64,000 bases of DNA, from positions 372,001 to 436,000 of the forward strand of contig NZ_MPZS01000003.1 of the NCBI RefSeq assembly GCF_002020135.1, in the 5' to 3' direction. Positions 9,090 to 20,386 of the stretch are shown piece after piece. The notes under the pieces were generated by a model, which saw nothing but the letters and a program-made list of their open reading frames with translations, had not been told where the DNA came from and ran no database searches. This DNA is from Thioclava marina. GTDB lineage: Bacteria > Pseudomonadota > Alphaproteobacteria > Rhodobacterales > Rhodobacteraceae. The position numbers were made by a program, and so were the translations under genes. Positions within the stretch are counted from its first letter, which is position 1; the number at the start of each line of letters is the position of its first letter.

Positions 9090-10130
9090 ATGCGGGCGGG
9101 TCTGAAACCCGTGGCCAAGGCCGCGATCGCATCGCTCACGCTCAATGAATTGCGGTGGCGTAAACGTCGTGAAGCCGAGGCCGGGCTGCGCGTGCTCGCG
9201 GCGAATGGGCGCAAGATCTCGGAGGCGGCCCGGCGACGCGCGCGCGAGGAGGCAAAGCAGAAATTCGGGCACGAACGGCACGCGCCCTGGTTGATGCTCT
9301 ATGCCGCCGCGCGTGGCGATTATCTGGAAGGCTGGCTCCCCGAGAGCTTCTATGCCGAAAACCTGATGCCGCAGGTCAACGGGATTGCCCATCACCTCAG
9401 CCGCGTGCAGGCGACCAACCCGGTCTTTTTCGACAGCCCCGCGATCTGTGACCTGCTCTATCTGATCAACGGGCGTATCCTGACCCCGCAGAAGGTCGCG
9501 ATCGAGCCTTCCGCAGCGCTTGAGCGGCTGCGTGCGGGGGGCGAGACACTGGTATTCAAGGCCGATCATTCCGCCTTCGGCAAAGGGGTGCGAAGCGTGG
9601 CGGTCAAGGATCTCGACGCCGCGACGCTGTACGGGTTCGGCAATGGCGTGTTCCAGCCGCTGCTGCGACCGCATCCCGAGCTTGCGCGCTTCGGCTCGCC
9701 CGCCTTGGCCACCCTGCGCGTAGCGACCGTTCTGGCTCAGACCGGCGCGCCGCTGATCCGGTCAAGCTATCTGAAGATCGGCCAGCCGGGGCAGGCGCAT
9801 GTGCTCGCGCGAGATCAGCTGCGCGTGGCGGTGGACCCGGAGAGCGGTGAACTGGCCGCCGAGGGTTTTCACGCCGACTGGCGACCCGCGACAGGGGCGC
9901 AAGGCGCGGGGCCTTTCGCGGGCCACCGTGTGCCCGCCATCAGCGAGGCAGTGCAGACCGCTCTCCATCTGCATCGGCAATTGCCCCTGGCACGTTTCAT
10001 CTGCTGGGATTTCGCGATCGACGAGGCCGAACGTGTGCGGCTTCTGGAATGGGAGGGCGGGGTGGTCAGCTTCGCTGAGGCCACGCAGGGTCCGTGCTTT
10101 CAGGGGCTTGGCTGGCCGGGGCTGGCATGA
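9090..10130 (+). CDS. Sugar-transfer associated ATP-grasp protein
   Basis: This 346-residue protein resembles the ATP-grasp family found in capsule and exopolysaccharide clusters. The N-terminal third is basic and helical. The ATP-grasp core has the lysine segment ETLVFKADHSAFGKGVRSV (about residues 151-169), RVATVLAQTGAPLIRSSYLKIG and a C-terminal acidic metal/ATP segment FICWDFAIDE...LLEWEGG. Enzymes of this fold join a carboxylate to an amine or other nucleophile, so it may attach an amino acid or other acid to a sugar. It follows the flippase gene by 3 bp, probably as the last gene of the polysaccharide operon. Substrate unknown. Confidence 0.7.
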   Translation: MRAGLKPVAKAAIASLTLNELRWRKRREAEAGLRVLAANGRKISEAARRRAREEAKQKFGHERHAPWLMLYAAARGDYLEGWLPESFYAENLMPQVNGIAHHLSRVQATNPVFFDSPAICDLLYLINGRILTPQKVAIEPSAALERLRAGGETLVFKADHSAFGKGVRSVAVKDLDAATLYGFGNGVFQPLLRPHPELARFGSPALATLRVATVLAQTGAPLIRSSYLKIGQPGQAHVLARDQLRVAVDPESGELAAEGFHADWRPATGAQGAGPFAGHRVPAISEAVQTALHLHRQLPLARFICWDFAIDEAERVRLLEWEGGVVSFAEATQGPCFQGLGWPGLA

Positions 10131-10197
10131 GAGGTCACGCCAGCGCCCTGATCTTAATAAAGCCGCCGGGGAAAGCGCCTGAAAAGCCGCGCCGCGC

Positions 10198-12591
10198 TCA
10201 ACCCTTCGCTTCCGCCTTCGCAACCGTCGCCTTCACCGCAAGGAAGCTGTCGGGCGTCACCGAGATCGTGTCGATCCCCGCTTTCACCAGAAGCTCGGCA
10301 AAGCCCGGATCGTTGCTCGGCGCCTGACCGCAGAGGCCGACCTTGCGTCCTGCCGCATGGGCCTTCGTGATCAGCGTCTCGATCATCCAGACCACCGCCG
10401 GGTCCCGCTCGCTGAACAGGGGCGCCAAGGCCTCGGAGTCGCGGTCGATGCCAAGCGTGAGCTGGGTGAGGTCGTTCGAGCCGATGGAGAACCCGTCGAA
10501 GCGCTCGGCGAAGCCTTCCGCGCTGATCACGTTCGAGGGGATCTCGGCCATCACATAGACCTTCAATCCGTTCTCCCCGCGCCTGAGGCCGTTGTCGCGC
10601 ATGACGTCGAGCACATCATCTGCCTCGCCCAGCGTGCGGCAGAAGGGGATCATCACGATGACATTGTCGAAGCCGATCTCCTCGCGCAGCCGCCGGATCG
10701 CGCGGCATTCGAGCGCGAACCCGTCGCGATAGGCCTCCGAGTAGTAGCGCGAGGCGCCGCGGAACCCGATCATCGGGTTTTCCTCGGCAGGCTCGAAACC
10801 GCGCCCGCCCAGAAGATCGGCATATTCGTTCGTCTTGAAATCGCTCATCCGGATGATGACCGGGTTGGGATACCAGATCGCGGCAATCCGCGAGAGGCCC
10901 ATTGCGAGTTTCTCGACGAAATAGGCCTCGCGCTCGGCATAGCCCCTGGTGAGCGCGTCGATCGCCTTGCGATCCTCGGCGCTTTTCACCTGATCGTAGC
11001 GGGTCAGCGCCAGCGGGTGCACTTTCACCTCGTTGGAGACCACGAATTCCATCCGCGCAAGCCCCACGCCATCGGCGGGCAGTCGCCACCAGCGCATCGC
11101 GGCCGCCGGGTTGGCGAGGTTGAGCATGACCTTGGTGCGGGTGTGCGGCACCGCGTCGAGATGCAGCTCTTCGACCGTGACCTCGGCCTTGCCCTCATAG
11201 ATCGCGCCATCCTCGCCCTCGGCGCAGGAGACGGTGACCATCTGGTGATCGTGCAGCACATGGGTCGCATTGCCGGTGCCGACGATCGCGGGCACGCCCA
11301 GCTCGCGGCTGATGATCGCGGCATGCGAGGTGCGCCCGCCGTGATCGGTCACGATGGCCGAGGCGCGTTTCATGATCGGCACCCAGTCGGGGTCCGTGTT
11401 CGAGGTGACCAGCACCGCGCCGTCGACGAAGCGGTCGATATGCTCGGCGCTCTCGATGATGCAGACCTCGCCGGTCGCCACCGCACCGCCCACGCTGAGC
11501 CCGGTCGCAAGCAGCTTGCCGCGATGGCCGAGCGTGTAACTTTTCATCGCTCCGGCGCCAGCGCGTGACTGCACCGTCTCGGGCCGCGCCTGCACGATGT
11601 AGAGTTTGCCATCTTCGCCGTCGCGCGCCCATTCCATGTCCATCGGGCAGCCGTAATGATCCTCGATCACGCGTGCCATCTGCGCCAGCTCGAGAATCTC
11701 GGCATCGCTCAGCACAAAACTCTCGCGCTCGGCTTTCGAGGTCGGGACGTTGCGCGTGGCAGGCTCGCCTTCGCGCCCGTAGATCATCTTGATCGCCTTC
11801 GCGCCGAGGCCCTTGTGCAGGATCGGCGTGGTCTCGGGCCTGTTGAGGAATGGTTTGTAGACCTGGTATTCGTCGGGGCTGACCGCCCCTTGCACCACGT
11901 TTTCGCCCAGACCCCAGGCGGCATTGATCAGCACCACATTGTCGAAGCCGCTTTCGGTGTCGAGCGAGAACATCACGCCCGAGCCCGCCAGATCCGAGCG
12001 CACCATCAATTGCACGCCGATCGAGAGAGCCACTTCCATGTGATCGTAACCGCGCAGGTTGCGATAGGTGATCGCGCGGTCGGTGAAGAGGGACGCGTAA
12101 CACCGGCGGCACGCGCTCAGGAGCGCTTCTTCGCCCACCACGTTGAGGAAGGTCTCCTGTTGGCCTGCGAAGCTCGCATCGGGCAGATCTTCGGCGGTGG
12201 CCGACGAACGCACCGCGACGGCCGGATCGTTGCGCCCGGACCGTTTCGCAAGCTCGCGATAGGCCGAGCGGATATCGGCCTCGAGGGCGGCAGGCCACTG
12301 ACCCGAGGCAAGCGTCGTGCGGATCGAAGTTCCGGTTTCGGACAGGCTCGCGCGCCCGTCGGCCATCTTGTCGAGCGCGTCTTTCAGGCTCGCGCCGAAA
12401 TCGTTCTCGGCGAGGAATTCGCGATATGCGTCGGCGGTGGTCGCGAACCCGGGAGGGACGCGGATGCCCTTTTGCCCCAGCTCCTGAACCATCTCGCCCA
12501 GCGAGGCATTCTTGCCGCCCACCTTGGCGACATCGGTTCGGCGCAGCTCTTCGAACCAGATCAGACGCGTGTCGCTCGTCCCGTTTTTCAT
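10198..12591 (-). CDS. ppsA: Phosphoenolpyruvate synthase
   Basis: This 797-residue protein makes PEP from pyruvate, ATP and water (AMP and phosphate released), for gluconeogenesis. The N-terminal nucleotide-binding domain has VGGKNASLGEM and VRSSATAEDLPDASFAGQQETFLN; the swivelling domain carries the phospho-histidine in GGRTSHAAII (His423); the C-terminal TIM barrel ends with the catalytic cysteine segment VGLCGQAPSNDP. Length is normal for the family (about 790). A strong GGAGAGGAGAA Shine-Dalgarno precedes the ATG at 12591. It is a monocistronic gene divergent from the N-ATPase operon; no clear terminator is seen between it and the convergent polysaccharide operon. Confidence 0.97.
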   Translation of the reverse strand: MKNGTSDTRLIWFEELRRTDVAKVGGKNASLGEMVQELGQKGIRVPPGFATTADAYREFLAENDFGASLKDALDKMADGRASLSETGTSIRTTLASGQWPAALEADIRSAYRELAKRSGRNDPAVAVRSSATAEDLPDASFAGQQETFLNVVGEEALLSACRRCYASLFTDRAITYRNLRGYDHMEVALSIGVQLMVRSDLAGSGVMFSLDTESGFDNVVLINAAWGLGENVVQGAVSPDEYQVYKPFLNRPETTPILHKGLGAKAIKMIYGREGEPATRNVPTSKAERESFVLSDAEILELAQMARVIEDHYGCPMDMEWARDGEDGKLYIVQARPETVQSRAGAGAMKSYTLGHRGKLLATGLSVGGAVATGEVCIIESAEHIDRFVDGAVLVTSNTDPDWVPIMKRASAIVTDHGGRTSHAAIISRELGVPAIVGTGNATHVLHDHQMVTVSCAEGEDGAIYEGKAEVTVEELHLDAVPHTRTKVMLNLANPAAAMRWWRLPADGVGLARMEFVVSNEVKVHPLALTRYDQVKSAEDRKAIDALTRGYAEREAYFVEKLAMGLSRIAAIWYPNPVIIRMSDFKTNEYADLLGGRGFEPAEENPMIGFRGASRYYSEAYRDGFALECRAIRRLREEIGFDNVIVMIPFCRTLGEADDVLDVMRDNGLRRGENGLKVYVMAEIPSNVISAEGFAERFDGFSIGSNDLTQLTLGIDRDSEALAPLFSERDPAVVWMIETLITKAHAAGRKVGLCGQAPSNDPGFAELLVKAGIDTISVTPDSFLAVKATVAKAEAKG

Positions 12592-12800
12592 GATCGTTTC
12601 TCCTCTCCCGGTGGCGGCAGGTTAGGCCGACCTCGGCGAAGCGCAATGATCCGAGTCAATTTTTCCGCGACAGGTCAGTCACTCGATCGTGATTGTCCTC
12701 AGGATAAAGGCGGGCTGAAAAACCGCGCAAATCTCTGAGCAATTTCGCGAATTCGCGGCTGCACTTGTCAGAGATCATGTGAAATGATCCAATCCAGTGA

Positions 12801-14741
<1,941 letters not shown>

Positions 14742-14752
<11 letters not shown>

Positions 14753-15026
14753 GCGCAAGAACGAGGATCCGGTCGAGGAGGCCACCCGCCGCGCCGAGGC
14801 GCGCGAGAAGATGGGGATCGAAACGCCCGAACCCTCTTTAGGGTCACGGCTGGGGCAGATCGGTATCCTCGGTTGGGCCATCGTGACGCCGATTCTTCTA
14901 GGGATCGTGCTGGGCCGGCTGGCCGACCGGGCCTTCGGGACCGGCATCTTCTTCACCGCGCCTGCGATCTTCCTCGGTGCGGCCATAGGGCTGCACGCGG
15001 CCTGGAAATGGATGCATCACCAATGA
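14742..15026 (+). CDS. atpQ: N-ATPase AtpQ (AtpI-like membrane protein)
   Basis: This small membrane protein of 94 residues has a charged N-terminus (RKNEDPVEEATRRAEAREK) and two hydrophobic helices, ILGWAIVTPILLGIVLGRLAD and FFTAPAIFLGAAIGLHAAWKW, the AtpI/AtpQ pattern. AtpQ is one of two small proteins specific to N-ATPase operons and is thought to help assembly or ion supply. Of two neighbouring ATG codons, 14742 was chosen because GGAGGG (14728-14733) lies 8 nt upstream; 14736 is only 2 nt from it. It overlaps atpC. Confidence 0.85.
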
Positions 15027-15292
15027 ATTCGCCTTTCGTCTTCGCCGCTCTTGCCCTTCTGCTCGGTTTTGCCGTCGGGCTGGTGCATTTCCTTTCGCTC
15101 AAGCGGGTCGCGGCGCTTTATCTGGGCGGCTCGGTGGGCTGGCCGATCGCGCTGCAACTGATCCGTCTCGCGATCCTAGTGGTGATGATGGTCTGGCTGG
15201 CGAAGGCCGGGGCGCTGCCGCTTCTGGCAGGGGCCTTGGGCGTGATCCTCGCTCGCATCGTTGTGCTGCGGCTGGCCGGGAAGGAGGCGTGA
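15023..15292 (+). CDS. atpR: N-ATPase AtpR membrane protein
   Basis: This hydrophobic protein of 89 residues has three predicted transmembrane helices. It carries the AtpR-type pattern of conserved arginines inside or beside helices ([33 protein letters not shown]), which have been suggested to contact the carboxylates of the c-ring during assembly. It is encoded directly before atpB, with its ATG overlapping the atpQ stop. Size, topology and position all fit AtpR of N-ATPase operons. Confidence 0.85.
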   Translation: MNSPFVFAALALLLGFAVGLVHFLSLKRVAALYLGGSVGWPIALQLIRLAILVVMMVWLAKAGALPLLAGALGVILARIVVLRLAGKEA

Positions 15293-15999
15293 TGGAAAAC
15301 CCGCTGACCCTTCAGCCGCTGTTTCATCTGGGTCCCGTGCCGATCACATCGCCGGTTGTGATCAGCTGGGCGCTGATCGCGATCCTCACGCTCGGCTCGA
15401 TCCTGCTCACGCGCAATCTCAGCCTCACGCCGTCGAAGACCCAGACCGTGCTGGAACTGTTCGTCACCACAATCGAGGCGCAGATCCGGGACACGATGAA
15501 CCGCGAGCCCGGACCCTATCGCGCGCTGATCGGGACGATCTTCCTCTTCGTGCTCGTGGCGAACTGGTCCTCGCTGGTCCCCGGGATCGAACCGCCCACC
15601 GCGCATCTGGAAACCGACGCGGCGCTCGCCGTCGTGGTCTTCGCCGCGACCATTTCCTTCGGAATCGCGCAACGCGGTCTCAAGGGTTATCTCGCGACCT
15701 TCGCCGAGCCGAGCTGGGTGATGATCCCGCTCAATATCATCGAGCAGATCACCCGGACCTTCTCGCTCATGGTGCGCCTCTTCGGAAACGTGATGAGCGG
15801 GGTCTTCGTGGTCGGGATCGTGCTCTCGCTCGCCGGCCTTTTCGTGCCGATCCCGCTGATGGCGCTCGATCTGCTGACCGGGACCGTGCAGGCCTATATC
15901 TTCGCGGTGCTCGCCACCGTCTTCATCGGCGCGGCCGTGGGCGACGGGCCCGCGCGAGCGCCCTCCGACACATCCGACAAGGAGACCCCCCAACCATGA
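15292..15999 (+). CDS. atpB: N-type ATP synthase subunit a
   Basis: This membrane stator subunit has 235 residues and five or six helices. The essential arginine that separates the two half-channels is present as Arg162 in [25 protein letters not shown] and a C-terminal [17 protein letters not shown] helix are typical. An in-frame GTG at 15289 could also start, but it is only 1 nt from the AAGGAGG ribosome site, whereas ATG 15292 has 4 nt. It acts with the c-ring in ion translocation. Confidence 0.92.
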   Translation: MENPLTLQPLFHLGPVPITSPVVISWALIAILTLGSILLTRNLSLTPSKTQTVLELFVTTIEAQIRDTMNREPGPYRALIGTIFLFVLVANWSSLVPGIEPPTAHLETDAALAVVVFAATISFGIAQRGLKGYLATFAEPSWVMIPLNIIEQITRTFSLMVRLFGNVMSGVFVVGIVLSLAGLFVPIPLMALDLLTGTVQAYIFAVLATVFIGAAVGDGPARAPSDTSDKETPQP

Positions 16000-16244
16000 C
16001 CGGAAATCTCGTCCATATCGTCTCGATCCTTGCCGCCGCGATTGCGGTGAGCTTCGGAGCCATCGGGCCCGCACTGGGCGAAGGCCGTGCGGTGGCCGCC
16101 GCGATGGATGCCATCGCCCGCCAGCCCGAAGCTGCGGGCACGATCAGCCGCACCCTCTTCGTGGGGCTTGCGATGATCGAGACGATGGCGATCTACACGC
16201 TTGTAATCGCGCTGCTCGTCCTTTTCGCCAACCCCTTCGCCTGA
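15996..16244 (+). CDS. atpE: N-type ATP synthase subunit c with two-carboxylate ion site
   Basis: The 82-residue rotor hairpin has a first helix ending in GPALGEGRA, the polar loop ARQPE, and a second helix with [17 protein letters not shown]. Glu62 is the conserved ion-carrying carboxylate. A second glutamate, Glu29, occupies the position of the Na+-binding Gln32 of Ilyobacter tartaricus, with Thr63 and Tyr67 at the other ligand positions. This double-carboxylate motif is known from N-ATPase c-rings such as that of Burkholderia pseudomallei, reported as a large proton-binding ring. The start ATG overlaps the atpB stop. Confidence 0.93.
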   Translation: MTGNLVHIVSILAAAIAVSFGAIGPALGEGRAVAAAMDAIARQPEAAGTISRTLFVGLAMIETMAIYTLVIALLVLFANPFA

Positions 16245-16254
16245 GCGGGCGGCG

Positions 16255-16989
16255 ATGACCATCGACTGGTGGACATTGGGGCTTCAGACGATCAACGTCG
16301 TCGTCCTCGTCTGGCTGCTGGCGCGGTTCCTGTTCCGCCCGGTGAGCCGGATCATCGCCGAGCGGCAGGCGGCGGCGCAATCGGCGCTCGATGCCGCGAA
16401 GGCGGCACAGGCCGAGGCTGAAGCGGCGCGGGCGCAAGCGAAATCGGAAGCCGCCGAACAGGCAAGCGCGCGCGTGGCGCAACTCGCGCAGGCACAGGAG
16501 GCGGCGAAACAGGAAAGCGCACGGCTTCTGACGAAGGCCCATAACGAGGTCGCGGCATTGCGGGCGCAGACCGAGGCCGAGATCGCCAAGGAGCGCGAGG
16601 CGGCACAGACGCAGATGGCGCGCGAGGCGGGGGTGCTGGCGAGCGACATCGCCGCGCGCCTGCTGTCGCGCCTGCCCGAAGGCGCCCGGATCGACGGTTT
16701 CGTGCCCGGACTCGTCGAGGCGGTGCGCAAGCTGCCCGAGCCGACCCGAGAGGCGCTTCTTGCACAAGGAAAGCTGGCGCTGCGCGCTGCGCGTGCGCCG
16801 AGTGCCGAGGAAACCACCCGGATCGAAGCGCAGCTTTCCGAGGCGCTTGGCGGGCCTGTCACGGTGGATCTCAGCGTGGACGAGGGCCTGCTGGCGGGGC
16901 TCGAGCTTGATGCGGCGACAGCGGTGGTGCGCAACCACCTGCGCGCCGATCTCGACCGGATCAAGGCGGAGGTGACGCAAGATGACTGA
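16255..16989 (+). CDS. atpF: N-type ATP synthase subunit b, long form with delta-like C-terminus
   Basis: At 244 residues this b subunit is much longer than a usual b (about 160-180). It has one N-terminal transmembrane helix (about 5-30), a long Ala/Glu-rich coiled coil (about 35-135) and then a globular part ending [19 protein letters not shown] and a final helix. That ending resembles the C-terminal end of the delta/OSCP subunit, which is otherwise absent from the operon. It is probably the peripheral stalk that also caps F1. The gene overlaps atpA by 8 bp. Confidence 0.88.
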   Translation: MTIDWWTLGLQTINVVVLVWLLARFLFRPVSRIIAERQAAAQSALDAAKAAQAEAEAARAQAKSEAAEQASARVAQLAQAQEAAKQESARLLTKAHNEVAALRAQTEAEIAKEREAAQTQMAREAGVLASDIAARLLSRLPEGARIDGFVPGLVEAVRKLPEPTREALLAQGKLALRAARAPSAEETTRIEAQLSEALGGPVTVDLSVDEGLLAGLELDAATAVVRNHLRADLDRIKAEVTQDD

Positions 16990-18520
16990 TCGCGCATTGC
17001 CCCCCGATTGGCTCGAAACCCGCCGCGCGCGTCTGGCGAGGGCAGAGCTTGCCCCCGAGGCCGAGGCGGTTGGCCGGATCACCCATCTGGCCGACGGGAT
17101 CGCGCAGGTCGCGGGCCTGCCCGAGGCGCCGCTGGGTGCGCTGCTGCGCTTCGAGAGCGGCGGCTACGCTTTCGCGCACAGTCTCGGACGCGAGGCGATC
17201 GACGCGGTGTTTCTCGATGCGGCGACCTCGGTCAGCGTGGGGGAGAGGGTGACGGATACGGGCGACGTGCTGCGCGTGCCGGTCGGCGAGGCTCTGCTGG
17301 GCCGGGTCATCGACCCGCTTGGCCGCCCGCTCGACAACGGTCCCGTGCCCGAGACGACCGCACGGATGCCCGTCGAGCGCCCGGCGCCCGCGATCATCGA
17401 GCGCGATCTGGTCTCGGCCCCGCTTGAGACGGGCCTGCTGGTGGTCGACAGTCTCTTTGCCCTCGGGCGCGGCCAGCGTGAGCTGATCGTGGGCGACCGC
17501 TCCACGGGCAAGACCTCGCTCGCGGTCGATGCGATCATCAACCAGAAGAATTCCGACGTGATCTGCATCTATGTCGCGGTCGGCCAGCGCGCCACGGCGG
17601 TCGAGCGGGTCGTGGCGGCGGTGCGCGAACATGGCGCGCCCGAGCGGTGCATCTTCGTCGTGGGCAGCGCCGCGGCCCCGCCGGGTCTGCAATGGATCGC
17701 GCCTTTCGCGGGCATGACGATGGCCGAGTATTTCCGTGACAAGGGGCAGGACGCGCTGATCGTGATCGACGATCTGACCTTGCATGCCGCGACCCACCGG
17801 GAACTTGCATTGCTCACGCGCGAGCCGCCCGGACGCGAGGCCTATCCGGGCGATGTCTTCTACCTCCATGCGCGGCTTCTGGAGCGCGCCGCGAAGCTCT
17901 CGCCCGAACTGGGCGGCGGCTCGCTCACCGCGCTGCCCATCGCACAGACCGATGCGGGCAACCTCTCGGCCTATATCCCGACCAACCTGATCTCGATCAC
18001 CGACGGGCAGATCGTGCTCGACACGCATCTCTTCTCGGCCAATCACCGGCCCGCCGTCGATGTCGGGCTCTCTGTGAGCCGGGTGGGCGGCAAGGCGCAA
18101 AAACCTGCGCTGCGGGCGGTCTCGGGGCGGGTGCGTCTCGATTACGCGCAGTTTCAGGAGCTTGAGATGTTCACGCGTTTCGGCGGGATCTCGAATGCGC
18201 GGGTGAAGGCGCAGATCGCGCGGGGCGAGCGGATTCGAGCGCTTCTCGCCCAGCCGCGCTATTCGGGGTTGCGGCTGGCCGATCAGGTGGCGTTGCTTGC
18301 GGCGCTGGCCGATGGGGTGCTCGATGCCTTCCCGGTCGCGATCATCCCCGATCTGCGCGCGCGGCTTGCGGGCTGGCTGGATGCCCATGCGGGGGAGGCA
18401 GTGGCCGAACTTGCGCGCAGCGGCGAGCTGACCGACGAGACGCGCGCGGCGCTCGTGGCGGCGCTCAGGACATTAGCAGAGGAACTGGCCCCCGCAAACG
18501 ACACGGAAGGCGCGTCATGA
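16982..18520 (+). CDS. atpA: N-type ATP synthase subunit alpha
   Basis: The 512-residue F1 alpha subunit, regulatory partner of beta, has P-loop [11 protein letters not shown] and the segments [15 protein letters not shown] and [16 protein letters not shown]. The adenine-pocket and arginine-finger region [10 protein letters not shown] is also conserved. The N-terminal region is slightly divergent ([23 protein letters not shown]), as in other N-ATPase alpha subunits. It overlaps atpF by 8 bp and atpG by 4 bp. Confidence 0.95.
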   Translation: MTDRALPPDWLETRRARLARAELAPEAEAVGRITHLADGIAQVAGLPEAPLGALLRFESGGYAFAHSLGREAIDAVFLDAATSVSVGERVTDTGDVLRVPVGEALLGRVIDPLGRPLDNGPVPETTARMPVERPAPAIIERDLVSAPLETGLLVVDSLFALGRGQRELIVGDRSTGKTSLAVDAIINQKNSDVICIYVAVGQRATAVERVVAAVREHGAPERCIFVVGSAAAPPGLQWIAPFAGMTMAEYFRDKGQDALIVIDDLTLHAATHRELALLTREPPGREAYPGDVFYLHARLLERAAKLSPELGGGSLTALPIAQTDAGNLSAYIPTNLISITDGQIVLDTHLFSANHRPAVDVGLSVSRVGGKAQKPALRAVSGRVRLDYAQFQELEMFTRFGGISNARVKAQIARGERIRALLAQPRYSGLRLADQVALLAALADGVLDAFPVAIIPDLRARLAGWLDAHAGEAVAELARSGELTDETRAALVAALRTLAEELAPANDTEGAS

Positions 18521-19365
18521 GCGGACGGGCCGCGGAACTGCGCGAGCGGATCGAGACGGTCCACAAGCTCGAGACGGTGATCTCGGCGATGCGCGGGATC
18601 GCGGCCTCGCGGGTGCAGGAGGCGCATCAGCACCTCGATAGCATCCGCACCTTCGCCGCCACGATCGGCGCGGCGATCTCGGAAGTGCTCGCGGGGCTCG
18701 ATCCTGCGGGCGGTGGCGTCGACGCGCCGCAGGATGAACGCCAGCTCCTGTTGCTGTTCGCCGCCGAGCAGGGGTTCGCGGGCAGCTTCTCGGAGAAGCT
18801 CTTCGATGTGGCGCAGGCGCAGCTCAAACGCGGAGGGGAGCTGTTCCTCGTCGGCGATCGCGGGCTGCTGGTCGCGGCCGAACGTGGGCTCTCGGTGGAT
18901 TGGTCCGTGCCGATGATCGCCCATCCGATGCAGGCCGCAGGGCTCGCGACCCGGATCACCGACGCGATCTTCGCGCGCATCGCGGGCGCGGGGATCACCC
19001 GTGTCACGCTTGTCCATGCCAGCCCCGACGGCGCCGAGCCGGTCCATATCGAGACCAAGACCCTGATGCCCTTTGACTTCACGCGCTTCCCGCCCCCGAA
19101 GACGCGGATCGCGCCCCTGATGACCCTGCCGCCTGAACAGCTCCTGCAAAGCCTGATCGAAGAACATGTCTTCGCCGAGATCAGCGAGGCCGTGATCCTG
19201 TCCTTCGCCGCCGAGAACGAGGCGCGGATGCGGGCGATGATCGCGGCGCAGGAGAACACCTCGGACACGCTTGACGAGATGGTGCGCGGCGCGCGCCGCC
19301 TGCGTCAGGAAGAGATCACCGAGGAAATCGTCGAGCTTGCAACGTCAAGCCTAACCCAGTCCTGA
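18517..19365 (+). CDS. atpG: N-type ATP synthase subunit gamma
   Basis: This is the central stalk subunit (282 residues). The N-terminal helix [33 protein letters not shown] and the C-terminal helix [25 protein letters not shown] form the coiled-coil shaft, with a Rossmann-like domain between. It is last in the N-ATPase gene order, which is therefore complete. No separate delta gene follows. The gap to the downstream LOG gene is only 16 bp, so transcription probably continues. Confidence 0.93.
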   Translation: MSGRAAELRERIETVHKLETVISAMRGIAASRVQEAHQHLDSIRTFAATIGAAISEVLAGLDPAGGGVDAPQDERQLLLLFAAEQGFAGSFSEKLFDVAQAQLKRGGELFLVGDRGLLVAAERGLSVDWSVPMIAHPMQAAGLATRITDAIFARIAGAGITRVTLVHASPDGAEPVHIETKTLMPFDFTRFPPPKTRIAPLMTLPPEQLLQSLIEEHVFAEISEAVILSFAAENEARMRAMIAAQENTSDTLDEMVRGARRLRQEEITEEIVELATSSLTQS

Positions 19366-19381
19366 CCTTGCGAGGAATACC

Positions 19382-20386
19382 ATGGCAAGCGACCCGCTTT
19401 CCGCATCCGAAAAACCCGAACCCGCGCCCGATATCGAGCGCGTGATCGAGCTGCCCTGGAGCCAGCCGAAAACCGACCAGGAGGATGTGCGCGCCCCCGA
19501 TCTGCTGCGCGAGATCATGGAGCATCCGAACTATCTCGAAGCGGATGCCGATCTGGGCTTTCTCAACCGTGACGACATGCGCGGCACGCGGCTCCAGATG
19601 GATTATCAGAAGGCCGAGACGCTGCTCAACGAGCACGGCATCGCCCATTCAATCGTGGTCTTCGGCGGCACACGCATCCCCGAGCCCTCGGTCGCGCAGG
19701 AGCGTCTGGCCGAAATTGCCGCGCAGGCTGCGGCCCATCCGGCAGACGAGGGGCTGCGCACCCGGGTCGCGATTGCCGAGAGGATCGTCGAGAAGAGCCG
19801 GTATTACGATGTCGCCCGGGAATTCGGACAGATCGTGGGGGCGCAGGAAGGTCCCGAGGACAACCGTCTCGTGATCGTCACCGGTGGCGGGCCGGGGATG
19901 ATGGAGGCCGCCAATCGCGGCGCATGCGAGGCGGGCGCGAAGACCATCGGGCTCAATATCACCCTGCCGCACGAACAGTTTCCCAACCCCTATATCACGC
20001 CGGGGCTGTGCTTTCGCTTTCGCTATTTCGCCCTGCGCAAGCTGCATTTCCTGATGCGCGCACGGGCGCTCGTCGTGTTTCCGGGCGGCTATGGCACGCT
20101 CGACGAGCTGTTCGAGACGCTCACGCTGATCCAGACGCGCAAGATCCGCCCCGTCCCGGTGATCCTGGTGGGGCGCGACTATTGGAAGCGCGCCTTCGAT
20201 CCCGATTTCCTCGTGGCCGAGGGGGTGATCGACCCGGAGGATCGCGAACTCTTCTGGTATGCCGAGAGCGCCGAGGAGATCTGGCAGGATATCCGTCGCT
20301 GGTACGCGCGCATCGGGCGCGAGATCGTCGAGACGCAAGAGGGAGGAGAAAGCTATGAAGATTTCATTTCACGGTGCCGCACATGA
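19382..20386 (+). CDS. LOG family nucleotide 5'-monophosphate nucleosidase
   Basis: This 334-residue protein has the Rossmann-like LOG fold: GGTRIPEPS, VTGGGPGMMEAANRGA, and the family signature PGGYGTLDELFE. Characterised members hydrolyse the N-glycosidic bond of nucleoside 5'-monophosphates, giving the base and ribose 5-phosphate; many are still labelled lysine decarboxylase although they are not. It is longer than plant-type LOG (about 200) because of a roughly 90-residue N-terminal extension. A GAGGAA ribosome site precedes ATG 19382. Downstream, its last 32 bp overlap the next gene. The link to the N-ATPase operon is by position only. Confidence 0.85.
   Translation: MASDPLSASEKPEPAPDIERVIELPWSQPKTDQEDVRAPDLLREIMEHPNYLEADADLGFLNRDDMRGTRLQMDYQKAETLLNEHGIAHSIVVFGGTRIPEPSVAQERLAEIAAQAAAHPADEGLRTRVAIAERIVEKSRYYDVAREFGQIVGAQEGPEDNRLVIVTGGGPGMMEAANRGACEAGAKTIGLNITLPHEQFPNPYITPGLCFRFRYFALRKLHFLMRARALVVFPGGYGTLDELFETLTLIQTRKIRPVPVILVGRDYWKRAFDPDFLVAEGVIDPEDRELFWYAESAEEIWQDIRRWYARIGREIVETQEGGESYEDFISRCRT

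Noticed and set aside
7668-9674. 668-codon open frame on the minus strand opposite the flippase and ATP-grasp genes
   Set aside because: Arg/Pro/His/Gln-rich composition typical of antisense frames in high-GC DNA; no domain, and the opposite strand has coupled, recognisable genes.
12746-12757. Perfect palindrome CGCGAATTCGCG between ppsA and atpD, and GATCAT/ATGATC at 12773-12789
   Set aside because: Short self-complementary GC/AT words are expected by chance at this length; no pairing with promoter elements could be shown, so they are not listed as operators.
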